Origin: DTU098 sp964498525
GTDB lineage: Bacteria; Bacillota; Desulfotomaculia; Desulfotomaculales; Pelotomaculaceae
DNA: 64,000 nucleotides
Assembly: GCA_964498525.1 (NCBI GenBank)
Contig: CAZCGU010000009.1
Span: 1-64,000 of the forward strand
Direction of reading: 5' to 3'
Both the position numbers and the translations under genes were made by a program. The notes below the pieces were generated by a model. That model was given only the letters and a program-made list of their open reading frames with translations, was not told the DNA's origin and did no database searches. Below are positions 26,670 to 34,956 of the stretch, piece after piece. Position 1 is the stretch's first letter. Each line of letters opens with the position of its first letter.

Positions 26670-27722
26670 ATGAAAGCACGGAAATATTTCAGTTTCAAGG
26701 GCCGGAATTTTAAATTAAGTATTTCGAAATGGCGGGAGCGCCTGGGCAGGGGATCCCATCTGCGCTATTTCCTAAAGCCCAGGGAGGATCCCAGGACTCC
26801 TTTCGGTAAAAAGGTTGACGTTCTGGTGGAAAGTTTTCTGGTCTGGCTGGGAAGCTTTCTGCTGCTTGCCAATTTGACCAACCGGCCGGCGGCTTCACTG
26901 GCTCTCGCCTTACCGCTAATGGTTGTAGTGGTCCTGGGGTTAAAAAGATACCGGATTTTGCGTGAGGAAAGGCGCCGGCTGGAAAAAAGGCTTTATCTGG
27001 CAGGGCAAAATTTTTTAGGAGAAGTCAGAAAGATGGACCCCCAAAGGGAGTTCCGTCCCTACCTGCGGGATCTTCTGGCGGGTTTGCCCGGATTCGAGGA
27101 AGTTATCCTTAAGGGTGAGTCGGGCGAGAAGGGCGGCGCAGAAGATCCGGGAATTGATCTGGAAGGGGTATATCAAGGCTCGCGGGTTGCGGTCCGCTGC
27201 GTGCTTCAGGAGGATGGTACAAAAGTACTTCCCGGCGAAATCAGGGACTTCAGCCGGGCGCTTCAGCTCGGAGGATATCAAAATGGTCTTTACGTAACTA
27301 CGGGTGAATTTGAAGGCAGTGTGATCAGAGTGCTGAGGGAGGCAGCCCGCCAGGGTATCCGGATAAAGCCGGTCAACCGGTACCGGCTGATGGATCTGGC
27401 CCGCCGGGCCGGCGCCGGTGTTTTCCAGAAGGACGGACTTGCCGGGGGAACCAGGGCGGGAACTGAAAAGGATAAACGGGCGGCTGTTCTGGCTTCCTTG
27501 CGCGATTCAGCTTTCGGCTCCCGGAAGAAAGCAAAGAGTTACTTTATGTACGGACTTTTGCTTCTGGCAGGTTACATCTTTCTCAAGGGCAGCACAGCCC
27601 TGAGCCTGATTTACCTTTTTTTTGCCGTACTGAATTTTGGTTTGAGCGCCTGCAGTATTTTATTCGGCAGGCAACTGGAAGAAATCGACCCTCTGGAAGG
27701 GTTTGGCCCAAAAAACAAATAG
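26670..27722 (+). CDS. Membrane protein with a degenerate Mrr-like nuclease domain
   Basis: A 350-residue protein: basic N-terminus, two hydrophobic segments (about 55-92), a soluble middle domain (about 122-250) and two more membrane segments (about 290-330). The middle domain resembles the restriction-endonuclease (Mrr_cat) fold: LPGFEEVILKG, then GIDLEGVYQGSRVAVRCVLQ, then GGYQNGLYVTTGEF. In active relatives the second motif reads D-x15-(E/Q)-C-K; here the lysine position is valine, so catalysis is doubtful. The ATG at 26670 is two codons inside an alternative TTG. It may be a nucleic-acid-binding membrane protein. Confidence 0.55.
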   Translation: MKARKYFSFKGRNFKLSISKWRERLGRGSHLRYFLKPREDPRTPFGKKVDVLVESFLVWLGSFLLLANLTNRPAASLALALPLMVVVVLGLKRYRILREERRRLEKRLYLAGQNFLGEVRKMDPQREFRPYLRDLLAGLPGFEEVILKGESGEKGGAEDPGIDLEGVYQGSRVAVRCVLQEDGTKVLPGEIRDFSRALQLGGYQNGLYVTTGEFEGSVIRVLREAARQGIRIKPVNRYRLMDLARRAGAGVFQKDGLAGGTRAGTEKDKRAAVLASLRDSAFGSRKKAKSYFMYGLLLLAGYIFLKGSTALSLIYLFFAVLNFGLSACSILFGRQLEEIDPLEGFGPKNK

Positions 27723-27740
27723 CTGATCTTGCCGGTTCAG

Positions 27741-28562
27741 TTACCAGGCCGGCGGGGTATTTTCATCAACAACAGCGAAGGTATAGTCTTGTTCCCGGAG
27801 ATACTCGATGATTTCCGGCAAGGCGGCCACAACACTTTCCCGGCTGCGGATAAAGCTGGCCACCGCGCTGCCCGGGATGACCCCGTTGCGGTTAATTTCG
27901 GTGCCGTCGTGCATTAGCACAATCGGGGTTTTTTTGATGCTTTCCACCAGCTTGACCCCGTTTTGAACATTAGCCAGAATCTGCTCCTTGCTCACTCCCT
28001 TGGGATCGGTATCGGCGCTGGCCACGTTCCAGCTGATGGAGATATATCCGTGCTGTCTCAGAAGTTCGAATGTTTCTTTGTTTATTTTCGACGGGCCCCC
28101 GGGGGCCCGGAATATTTTAACGCCGCTTCCGACAACCTCCGCTATGGATTTGTTGCAGAGCTCCAGCTCTTCCAGAAAAGCCTCGGGGCTGCTGTAAACC
28201 CTGTTGTAATCATGGCTGTAAGAGTGGTTGATGATCCCGTGTCCCTCGTTCAGGATTCTTTGGAGAACATCGGGGTTCCTGTCTATGTTGACGCCCAGGA
28301 CCGCAAAGCTGGCCTTAACCCCGTAATCCTTTAAGATATCTAAAACCAGTCCGGTATAATATGAATTGGGTCCGTCGTCAAAGGTCAGATAAACTTTTTT
28401 CAGAGATTCCGGCGGGATTTCAGGCTCCGGCTCCGGAGCCGGAGCGGCTTCGGCCAGGGACAGCGGTTCCCCGGGGGGCGCCAGGGTGGCGGGGGGTGTA
28501 ATGCCGCACCCGCTCATAAGGAGGATGTTCAACAAAAGAAGCATGGCGTATTTATAAAGCAT
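27741..28562 (-). CDS. Polysaccharide deacetylase lipoprotein (NodB domain)
   Basis: Extracellular metal-dependent deacetylase of peptidoglycan or another N-acetylglucosamine polymer. The 273-residue protein starts with a signal sequence and lipobox LMSGC (Cys near 19), a Pro/Glu-rich linker (about 30-53) and a NodB domain with TFDDGP (near 59-64), HSYSHD (near 112-117) and RAPGG (near 151-155), which together form the usual metal site and catalytic base. Bacillus PdaA-like spore-cortex enzymes are one possible comparison. It converges with the upstream membrane protein gene. Confidence 0.9.
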   Translation of the reverse strand: MLYKYAMLLLLNILLMSGCGITPPATLAPPGEPLSLAEAAPAPEPEPEIPPESLKKVYLTFDDGPNSYYTGLVLDILKDYGVKASFAVLGVNIDRNPDVLQRILNEGHGIINHSYSHDYNRVYSSPEAFLEELELCNKSIAEVVGSGVKIFRAPGGPSKINKETFELLRQHGYISISWNVASADTDPKGVSKEQILANVQNGVKLVESIKKTPIVLMHDGTEINRNGVIPGSAVASFIRSRESVVAALPEIIEYLREQDYTFAVVDENTPPAW

Positions 28563-28824
28563 CAGGAGGGATTCCTTTCAATTATGTATACCTATACTAT
28601 AAACGCTGTCGAATAACCATGCAATTGGTCAGTCATTGAGCTAGTAAGAAATTTTTAGCGAGAGATCAAGGAAAACGTTAATATCACCAGTTTTTGTCTA
28701 TGATCAGGCGGCTACCAGATAAAACCATTGGTTTTAGGTGGAGCAAGTCCTGCTGTTTGGCCGGGACTTGCCTTTGTCCTTGGTAAGCGATTATAATTTA
28801 AGGGAAATAAAAAGGAGTTAATTC

Positions 28825-29571
28825 ATGGTAAAGGACTTCCGTAAATGGTTTTTAAGCCGGATTAAAAAAGCTATTACCGATTACGGCATGATTGATGAAG
28901 GCGACCGGGTGGCGGTGGGAATGTCCGGCGGGAAGGACAGCACCTCCCTGCTTCATGCCCTGGCTTTAATCCGCCGGGCTGCGCCGGTTAAGTTCAGGCT
29001 TTATGCGGTATACGTTGATCTGGGCTGGTCTGTGGACGCACCCCTGCTGGAGGAATTCTGCCGCACCAGGGAAACAGGCTTCCATGTCGTAAAGACTGAT
29101 ATTGCCGAAATTGTTTTTGAGGCCAGGGGGGGCAAGAATCCCTGCGCCATCTGCGCTCACCTGCGCCGGGGCGCATTCCACCAGAAAGCCCTGGAACTGG
29201 GCTGCGGCAAGGTTGCCCTGGGGCACCACCTGGATGATGTTATAGAAACATTCTTTATGAGTCTATTTTACACCGGACAGCTGCGAACCTTTGCCCCTTC
29301 AACGTTTTTAGACCGCAGCGGTCTGACCATGATCAGACCCCTGGTATATGTCCCGGCGGAAGAAGTCCGGTGCTGGGCGGAACTGGAAAAGCTGCCGGTC
29401 CTGACAAACCCCTGCCCGGTTAACGGGCATACCAAGCGGGAAGAGGCCAGGGAACTGGTTACCGGACTGGTGGAACGGATCCCCGGTTTGCGGGCGCGCT
29501 TTTTGAATGCCCTGCAGAACTTCGATAACCGTAATCTGTGGCCGGTTATCGGGCTCAAAAAAGAACCGTGA
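28825..29571 (+). CDS. TtcA-family tRNA thiolation protein
   Basis: PP-loop ATPase that activates a tRNA base for sulfur insertion. The 248-residue protein has the SGGKDS loop (near 35-40), a CAIC motif (near 110-113) followed by HLRRG, as in TtcA enzymes that hold an iron-sulfur cluster, and a GHHLDDVIETF motif. TtcA makes 2-thiocytidine at position 32; the family also includes other thiolases, so the modified base is inferred. AAGGAG precedes the ATG. Confidence 0.82.
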   Translation: MVKDFRKWFLSRIKKAITDYGMIDEGDRVAVGMSGGKDSTSLLHALALIRRAAPVKFRLYAVYVDLGWSVDAPLLEEFCRTRETGFHVVKTDIAEIVFEARGGKNPCAICAHLRRGAFHQKALELGCGKVALGHHLDDVIETFFMSLFYTGQLRTFAPSTFLDRSGLTMIRPLVYVPAEEVRCWAELEKLPVLTNPCPVNGHTKREEARELVTGLVERIPGLRARFLNALQNFDNRNLWPVIGLKKEP

Positions 29572-29680
29572 GAATGGAGAAAGGCATGGCCGCGGTTAGG
29601 GGCGAATTGTGGTAAGATTAATCAGATGAAGAAGTTTAAGGGAGATCTGGGGATAAAAGTTTGCAGAAGGGGGCGAAAAG

Positions 29681-30427
29681 TTGAATTACCAGTTAGAAAT
29701 CTCAAAACTGGCCCAATTGTTAAAGGATTCCAGACTTACCTATGCCCTTACCGGCGCTGGGATCAGCACCGAAAGCGGTATTCCCGACTTTCGCAGCCCC
29801 GGCACGGGCCTTTGGACAAAGCGCGATCCCATCAAGGCTGCCACTGTTACCGCGCTTCTCCGGGATCCAGCCGCTTTTTACAAAGCAAATCTGGATCAGT
29901 GGATTGGTTTTTCCCGGGCCAGGCCCAACGCTGCCCATTATGCCCTGGCCCGCCTGGAGCGGGACGGCTTGCTGGGAGGTGTAATTACTCAGAATATCGA
30001 CGGCCTTCATTTGAAGGCTGGTTCCCGGAAAGTGTGGGAGGTGCACGGGCACCTGCGCACCTGCCACTGCCTTGATTGCGGGGAAAGATATCCCTTTGAG
30101 CATCTTGTCAGCCAGTACCGGGCCGGAACGATCCCGCCCCTTTGTGACAGGTGCCGGGGCGTGCTCCGTCCCGATGTCGTCTTGTTTGAGGATCCCATGG
30201 GTGAGGATTTTCTCCGGGCCACCAACGCCCTGATCGGATGCAGGCTGCTGGTTGTAATCGGCAGCAGCCTGCAGGTGTACCCTGTAGCCGCGCTTCCGGA
30301 ACAGGTCAGTCAGCTGGCTATTATCAATGAAGGCCACACGCCCTGGGACCAGCAGGCGGATCTGGTGCTCAGCGGAAAGGCGGGGCAAATTATGACCGAC
30401 CTCCTGGCTGCCCTGGACAGGGGCTAA
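29681..30427 (+). CDS. NAD-dependent protein deacylase (sirtuin, Sir2/CobB)
   Basis: Removes acetyl or other acyl groups from lysines with NAD. The 248-residue protein has GAGISTESGIPDFRS (near 25-39), TQNIDGLH (near 102-109), the catalytic histidine in EVHGHL (near 124) and four zinc cysteines (CHCLDC near 129-134 and CDRC near 153-156). TTG start after GAAGGGGGCG. In anaerobes that use acyl-CoA intermediates, sirtuins commonly reset acetyl-CoA synthetase; no target gene is adjacent. Confidence 0.93.
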   Translation: MNYQLEISKLAQLLKDSRLTYALTGAGISTESGIPDFRSPGTGLWTKRDPIKAATVTALLRDPAAFYKANLDQWIGFSRARPNAAHYALARLERDGLLGGVITQNIDGLHLKAGSRKVWEVHGHLRTCHCLDCGERYPFEHLVSQYRAGTIPPLCDRCRGVLRPDVVLFEDPMGEDFLRATNALIGCRLLVVIGSSLQVYPVAALPEQVSQLAIINEGHTPWDQQADLVLSGKAGQIMTDLLAALDRG

Positions 30428-30472
30428 AAAATCTCAATCAGCCGGGATTGCGTTCAAGGTGTTAACCCGCTT

Positions 30473-30508
30473 ACAGATCAGCGGCTGAACCATTGCCGCT
30501 GGATCTGC
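30473..30508 (+). repeat. Inverted repeat in the sirtuin-rhomboid spacer
   Basis: CAGATCAGCGGC pairs with GCCGCT and GATCTG past one bulged base, around a nine-base loop. There is no T run, so it is not a normal terminator. Role unknown. Confidence 0.45.
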
Positions 30509-30711
30509 CTGTTGTACCATCATATGGCGGGTGACGCAGATCAGGTTGCCCCGGTATGGCTTTGTGCCTGCTCCCGGCCCGGGCAGGGCGGCGGTATTAC
30601 TCTCTTGGTCCCCGGGGAAAGGCAAAAAGTTTTTTTTGGAGGGAAGGAAAAATCGAAAAAAACAGAATACTATGGTAGAAGGCGAGAAAGGGGGGAAGGG
30701 CCATAATACCC

Positions 30712-31371
30712 TTGAGGGACAACATTCCTTCCCGGACTTACCCGATCGTAAATGTGTTCTTGATCGCGGTCAATCTGGCTGTTTTTTTCTTTCAATTTTC
30801 CCTGGGAAGAAACGTGGACAGCTTTATCCTGGCCTACGGATTTATTCCCGCGCGCCTGGTGGCCGAGGGCCTTGCTCCAGAGCAGCTGGTCCGGCTAACC
30901 ACGGCCATGTTCCTGCACGGGGGCTGGTTTCATGCGCTGAGCAATATGCTCTACCTCTGGATCTTCGGCGATAATGTGGAAGACCGGATGGGCCATTTCA
31001 AGTACCTGGTTTTCTACCTGTTGACCGGGTATATCGCAACCATCTCCCATGTTTTTTTCGAGCCTTACTCGGAATTGCCTTTAATTGGCGCCAGCGGAGC
31101 CATTGCGGGGGTCCTGGGCGCTTACCTGATCCTTTACCCGCGGGCCAAAGTGCTCACCCTGGTATTCATTTTTATCTTTATTCAAATTATCCCCATTCCG
31201 GCTGTGGTCTTTCTGGGGATCTGGTTCTTTTTGCAGCTCCTCAACGGAACGGCCAGTCTTTCGGCCCAGGCTGCCCAGGGGGTTGCCTTTTGGGCCCACA
31301 TCGGGGGTTTTGTGGCCGGAGTGTTGCTGGTGAAAGTATTCAGCCGCAATCAATATGATCCCCGAACATAG
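30712..31371 (+). CDS. Rhomboid-family intramembrane serine protease
   Basis: Membrane protease that cuts transmembrane helices. The 219-residue protein has six hydrophobic segments, the HGGWFHALSNMLYLWIFG region (near 69-86) that supplies the oxyanion asparagine, the catalytic serine in GASGAIAG (near 124-131) and the catalytic histidine in FWAHIGGF (near 190-197). The start TTG is weakly supported: the nearest purine-rich site is about 15 bases away. The substrate is unknown. Confidence 0.9.
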   Translation: MRDNIPSRTYPIVNVFLIAVNLAVFFFQFSLGRNVDSFILAYGFIPARLVAEGLAPEQLVRLTTAMFLHGGWFHALSNMLYLWIFGDNVEDRMGHFKYLVFYLLTGYIATISHVFFEPYSELPLIGASGAIAGVLGAYLILYPRAKVLTLVFIFIFIQIIPIPAVVFLGIWFFLQLLNGTASLSAQAAQGVAFWAHIGGFVAGVLLVKVFSRNQYDPRT

Positions 31372-31694
31372 GAAACAACTGCCCCGGACCAGAAATGCCG
31401 GCGCAAGATTTAAATCAGAGAAGCGGGGTCTTTTATTAAGGGAGCCCTGATAGATTGAAGCCTGAAAAGGTCCCGTCAATGGGGGCATTCCCAGCCAAAA
31501 ACTGCCGGGTGGTTTTTTGCGGCCGGAAGTAGTATACTTTTTAAATAGTTACAGTCGCTTAAATTGGAGTAACCTTGTTCCCGGGGTTTTAAACAGCGGC
31601 TTTTTCTTTTCCCCTATTTTCAGGGAAGGATTTCATGTCCCGGGAGTGGTTTTTTATTGCAGCACGGTTCAAGTAACAGGATGGAGGTGTGGAA
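31372..31694. other. Intergenic region
   Basis: No gene, RNA or repeat that I can support. A good GGAGGTG ribosome site for the next gene lies at its end. Confidence 0.45.
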
Positions 31695-31880
31695 ATGATC
31701 AGGTATTATTGCGATTGCGGCAATGAAGATCCCGGCCTCTTTGATGTTTATGTTTCCCAGGGCGATCTTTGCGACGTTCTTACTGTGGTTTGCAAGCAGT
31801 GCGGGGATGTCAGGGAAGATCTTGTTGCCTGCAACAGGTGTTCCATAATGCTAAAACATTCCCTGTCAAACCCTGCTTAA
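31695..31880 (+). CDS. Small zinc-ribbon-like protein, unknown
   Basis: A 61-residue protein with six cysteines arranged as CDCG (near 6-9), CKQCG (near 34-38) and CNRC (near 47-50), which suggests one zinc ribbon. A GGAGGTG site and its own terminator support it as a real gene. The family is not recognised. Confidence 0.7.
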   Translation: MIRYYCDCGNEDPGLFDVYVSQGDLCDVLTVVCKQCGDVREDLVACNRCSIMLKHSLSNPA

Positions 31881-31896
31881 GGGGCAGGGTTTTTTT
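31869..31896 (+). terminator. Intrinsic terminator
   Basis: AACCCTGC with GCAGGGTT, short loop, followed by seven T. Confidence 0.9.
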
Positions 31897-31924
31897 ACCT
31901 TTATCCGGGCTGACGGGAGCTTAA

Positions 31925-31971
31925 TAAAAAACCCCGGTTTTCCCGGAGAATAAGGGGGATAAACCGGGTTT
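31925..31971 (-). terminator. Terminator of the small acidic protein gene
   Basis: On the minus strand AACCCGGTTT pairs with AAACCGGGGTT (one bulge) and is followed by six T. Confidence 0.7.
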
Positions 31972-31982
31972 CACCGGATGTT

Positions 31983-32099
31983 TTAAAACCAATCATAAAA
32001 CTCCTCTTCCTCAGCTTCCTCTGCAATTCTTACGTAATCCTGCGCTGCTTCTTCATTGGCCTCCAAATCTTTGACGTCCATTTTAATTTCACCAGTCAA
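31983..32099 (-). CDS. Very small acidic protein, unknown
   Basis: A 38-residue, strongly acidic protein ending EEAEEEEFYDWF. Start TTG at 32099, eight bases after GGGAGGTG, is the only start with a ribosome site; the open frame extends upstream but looks non-coding. A terminator follows directly. No family recognised, and existence rests on the site plus terminator. Confidence 0.5.
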   Translation of the reverse strand: MTGEIKMDVKDLEANEEAAQDYVRIAEEAEEEEFYDWF

Positions 32100-32297
32100 A
32101 TTTTCTTCACCTCCCGTATTAGCTTGTGTGGTTTTTTCCCGGCTTATCCGGACTGGTACAAAACATGATTTTTCACCCCGGGCCAGGGATGCCCGCTTGC
32201 CGGCGAGCAACCGCCGGCTCCTGGCAAGGTAGAATTCTGACCTTTCCCCAACCCTCGAATATACTGTATTAATTTAAAAAGGCAGGGGGCGGGTCAA

Positions 32298-33065
32298 ATT
32301 GGGATAGTTCTTTTTGTCCACGGAATGGGTCACAGCTTTGACCGGTTTTACTGGAAGGATTGGGCGGCGGCCCTGAGGGTCAAGCTGGCTGGAAAGGGAC
32401 TTGAATTGGGTGAGGAGCATTTCGGTGGGGTCTATTATTACGACCTGGTGCCGGGACCCAAAGAAGAAATGGCGGCCGATGAGCGGATTCAAATCCAGCT
32501 TCTGGGTTTAAGGGAAAGGGCTATCGGTGAGTTGGGTATATTGCGCGCCCCCTTTGCCAGGGGTATTGAGGCTGTTAAAAAGCTCGCTGATCATATAATT
32601 GATAATTTCGGTGATATTTTTGCTTATTTGTATCTGGAAAACACCCGCGCTGCCGTAAATGACCGTCTTTATGAGGCCGTTAGCGCCTGCGGCGGGCCGG
32701 TTCATCTGGTTGGCTACAGCCTGGGATCCCTGGTCTGCTATTGCGCGCTTAAAGAAAACCGGGAGACAGCCCAAAGGGTATCCCAGTTGATCATGGTGGG
32801 CAGTCCGCTTTACTGGTTCAAAACAGCCGTGGCTGAGTGCGCCGGCCTGGAGTCGAGGCCTGCGGTGGGATACTTCAGTAATATTGCCGGTATTCTGGAT
32901 ATCGCCTGGCCCCAGGCTGTACCCGGGTTGATCGGTGGTTTGGACCGGAACATCGAATTTACAATCAACCTTTTTGATCCCATTAAAGGCCACAGGGAAT
33001 ATTTCAGAAAAGAAGAGGGCCTGGGCGCCATTACCACGGAACTGTTGAAAAACTGGAATGGATAA
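32298..33065 (+). CDS. Alpha/beta hydrolase, possibly starting at ATT
   Basis: A serine esterase or lipase-like protein with the nucleophile in GYSLGS (near 133) and an N-terminal strand-turn VLFVHGMGHS that forms the oxyanion hole. That strand lies upstream of the first ATG (32325), which falls inside HGMGHS. No ATG, GTG or TTG in frame precedes it, but ATT at 32298 stands eight bases after an AGGGGG site. I therefore start at ATT, giving 255 residues; a 246-residue form from 32325 would lose the strand. The substrate is unknown. Confidence 0.75.
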   Translation: MGIVLFVHGMGHSFDRFYWKDWAAALRVKLAGKGLELGEEHFGGVYYYDLVPGPKEEMAADERIQIQLLGLRERAIGELGILRAPFARGIEAVKKLADHIIDNFGDIFAYLYLENTRAAVNDRLYEAVSACGGPVHLVGYSLGSLVCYCALKENRETAQRVSQLIMVGSPLYWFKTAVAECAGLESRPAVGYFSNIAGILDIAWPQAVPGLIGGLDRNIEFTINLFDPIKGHREYFRKEEGLGAITTELLKNWNG

Positions 33066-33103
33066 AACGTTTTCCGCTGCGGCTATTTAACCGGCACATA
33101 GCA

Positions 33104-33144
33104 ATTGGAAACCGCTCCATCGGATTGGGCGGTTTCCAATTTTA
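33104..33144. terminator. Bidirectional terminator between convergent genes
   Basis: ATTGGAAACCGC (33104-33115) and its exact complement (33129-33140) with a 13-base loop and flanking T/A runs, between the hydrolase gene and the convergent DUF3243 gene. Confidence 0.88.
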
Positions 33145-33402
33145 CTATCTGGTTGCCAGCTTGGTCATGAGATTTGCCAGAACCTGTTTTTCTTCCTGAT
33201 TGGCCACATCCCAGAGTTCCTTTACTGCCTTTTGCTCTGAGTTTGCCGGTGGTACATTTTGGGCCAGCAGGTCTCCTACCTGCTGGGCAATGGAACTGAT
33301 GTGATTCCTTGATATGCCCAGTTCCTCAGCAAATTCCACGGCTTGCCCCAGGGTCTTTTTCCAGCTTTCCCAGTTGGAGTTAGCCAGATTAAGCATGCTC
33401 AT
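33145..33402 (-). CDS. DUF3243 protein (YmfJ-like)
   Basis: An 85-residue helical protein matching DUF3243 (Bacillus subtilis YmfJ): WESWKKTLGQAVEFAEELG (near 11-29) followed by VGDLLAQNVPPANSEQKAVKE. Common in spore-formers; the molecular role is unknown. An AGGAGGGG site lies before the ATG. It is monocistronic with a shared downstream terminator. Confidence 0.85.
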   Translation of the reverse strand: MSMLNLANSNWESWKKTLGQAVEFAEELGISRNHISSIAQQVGDLLAQNVPPANSEQKAVKELWDVANQEEKQVLANLMTKLATR

Positions 33403-33580
33403 TTTAATCCCCTCCTTTTATTTTGGATGGTCTTAGTTTTAACCGGGCTCTTCTTTTTATGCATATTATGGATCGTTCCGCAACATTTTCCCCTGATCCG
33501 TATTTTTAAAGTGACACCGGGGCAGTACGCCGGTCCGGGACGGAAGCCAGGCCGGACAACGTATTCAGTCCCGCTATTTA

Positions 33581-33589
33581 TGTTATAAT
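33581..33589 (+). promoter_or_regulatory. Extended -10 promoter before tsaD
   Basis: TGTTATAAT (TG-n-TATAAT) about 100 bases before tsaD. The -35 position is poor, as is common with extended -10 promoters. Confidence 0.6.
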
Positions 33590-33688
33590 ACAGGGAATAA
33601 GCACTGCTTTAGCAGCTGTTGCAGCGGAAGGACGGGGAAGCGGATTGAACATGGCCAAGTATAATGAACCGGGGCGGGTGGGGCCGTT

Positions 33689-34756
33689 ATGAGCGTTACC
33701 ATTCTTGCCCTGGAAACATCCTGCGATGAAACTGCGGCGGCAGTGGTTGTTGATGGCTGCCGGGTGCTGTCCAATATCATCTCCTCCCAGGTAGATGTAC
33801 ATCAAAAGTTCGGCGGGGTTGTGCCCGAAGTTGCCTCCCGGAAGCATCTGGAGCGGTTTAACCAGGTTGTGGCGGAAGCGCTTTCTACAGCGGGACTGGG
33901 CTTCCCGGACCTTGACGCGGTGGCTGTAACGTACGGACCCGGCCTGGTGGGCGCCCTTCTGGTTGGCGTTTCAGCCGCCAAAGCCTTTGCCTTTGGCCTG
34001 GGGGTTCCCCTCTTGGGGGTAAACCACCTGGAGGGCCATATTTACGCCAATTTCTTGACTGAGCCGCAGCTTGTTTTCCCCCTGCTCTGCCTGGTGGTCT
34101 CCGGCGGCCATACCGACCTGGTCTATATCCACGAACACGGCAGTTACCGGATTCTGGGAAGTACCAGGGACGACGCGGCCGGGGAGGCCTTTGACAAGGT
34201 AGCCAGGACCATGGGTCTGGGCTATCCCGGTGGTCCTTTGATTGACCGCCTGGCCCGGGGGGGGGACCCGGAAGCCCTGAGCCTGCCCCGGGCCTACCTG
34301 GAGGAGGGAAGCCTGGATTTTAGCTTCAGCGGCCTCAAGTCAGCAGTTATCAATACACTGAACCGCGCCGCGCGGCAGGGTCTGGAAATTAAGCCGGAAA
34401 ACCTGGCGGCGTCCTTCCAGAAGGCGGTCATCGACGTGCTGGTTGACAAAACCTTATTAGCGGCAAGGAAAATGGAGGTTTCAACCATTCTGCTGGCCGG
34501 CGGGGTGGCAGCCAATGCCGGGTTACGGGACGGCCTGGTTAAGGGCGCCCGCCGGGAATCCCGCCGGGTGGTTATCCCGGAACCGCTGCTGTGTACGGAC
34601 AACGCCGCCATGATAGCCTGCGCCGCCTATTTCAAATACCTGCGGGGCGATTTGGCGCCGCTGACACTGAATGCCGTGCCGGATCTAAAGCTGGGGGAGG
34701 AGAGGTATGAGGGTAATTTCCGGGGAAGGGTATACAAGGCAAATCAATACAGCTAA
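33689..34756 (+). CDS. tsaD: tRNA N6-threonylcarbamoyladenosine transferase TsaD
   Basis: Transfers threonylcarbamoyl to A37 of ANN-decoding tRNAs, with TsaB and TsaE. The 355-residue protein has normal length and the metal-binding histidines in NHLEGH (near 112-117), an N-terminal ETSCDETAAAVV motif (near 8-19), and GGVAANAGLRDGL (near 271-283). The tsaB, tsaE and rimI genes that often flank it are absent here. Confidence 0.96.
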   Translation: MSVTILALETSCDETAAAVVVDGCRVLSNIISSQVDVHQKFGGVVPEVASRKHLERFNQVVAEALSTAGLGFPDLDAVAVTYGPGLVGALLVGVSAAKAFAFGLGVPLLGVNHLEGHIYANFLTEPQLVFPLLCLVVSGGHTDLVYIHEHGSYRILGSTRDDAAGEAFDKVARTMGLGYPGGPLIDRLARGGDPEALSLPRAYLEEGSLDFSFSGLKSAVINTLNRAARQGLEIKPENLAASFQKAVIDVLVDKTLLAARKMEVSTILLAGGVAANAGLRDGLVKGARRESRRVVIPEPLLCTDNAAMIACAAYFKYLRGDLAPLTLNAVPDLKLGEERYEGNFRGRVYKANQYS

Positions 34757-34956
34757 AAAGTGACCAGACCGCAGTCCCCCGCGGCTCTGCCATCGGTATA
34801 AATCAGAAAAATAATCCACATGTTTCCCTGTCAAATATAATGATAATTTGGGGGATTTAATCAAAAAAGGGGTAAAAACATGGGTTCTGTGGACGGTTGT
34901 CCTTGTGGATAATGTGCATAAGTCTGTTAGTAACTTATAATACAAGGGGTTTGCCT

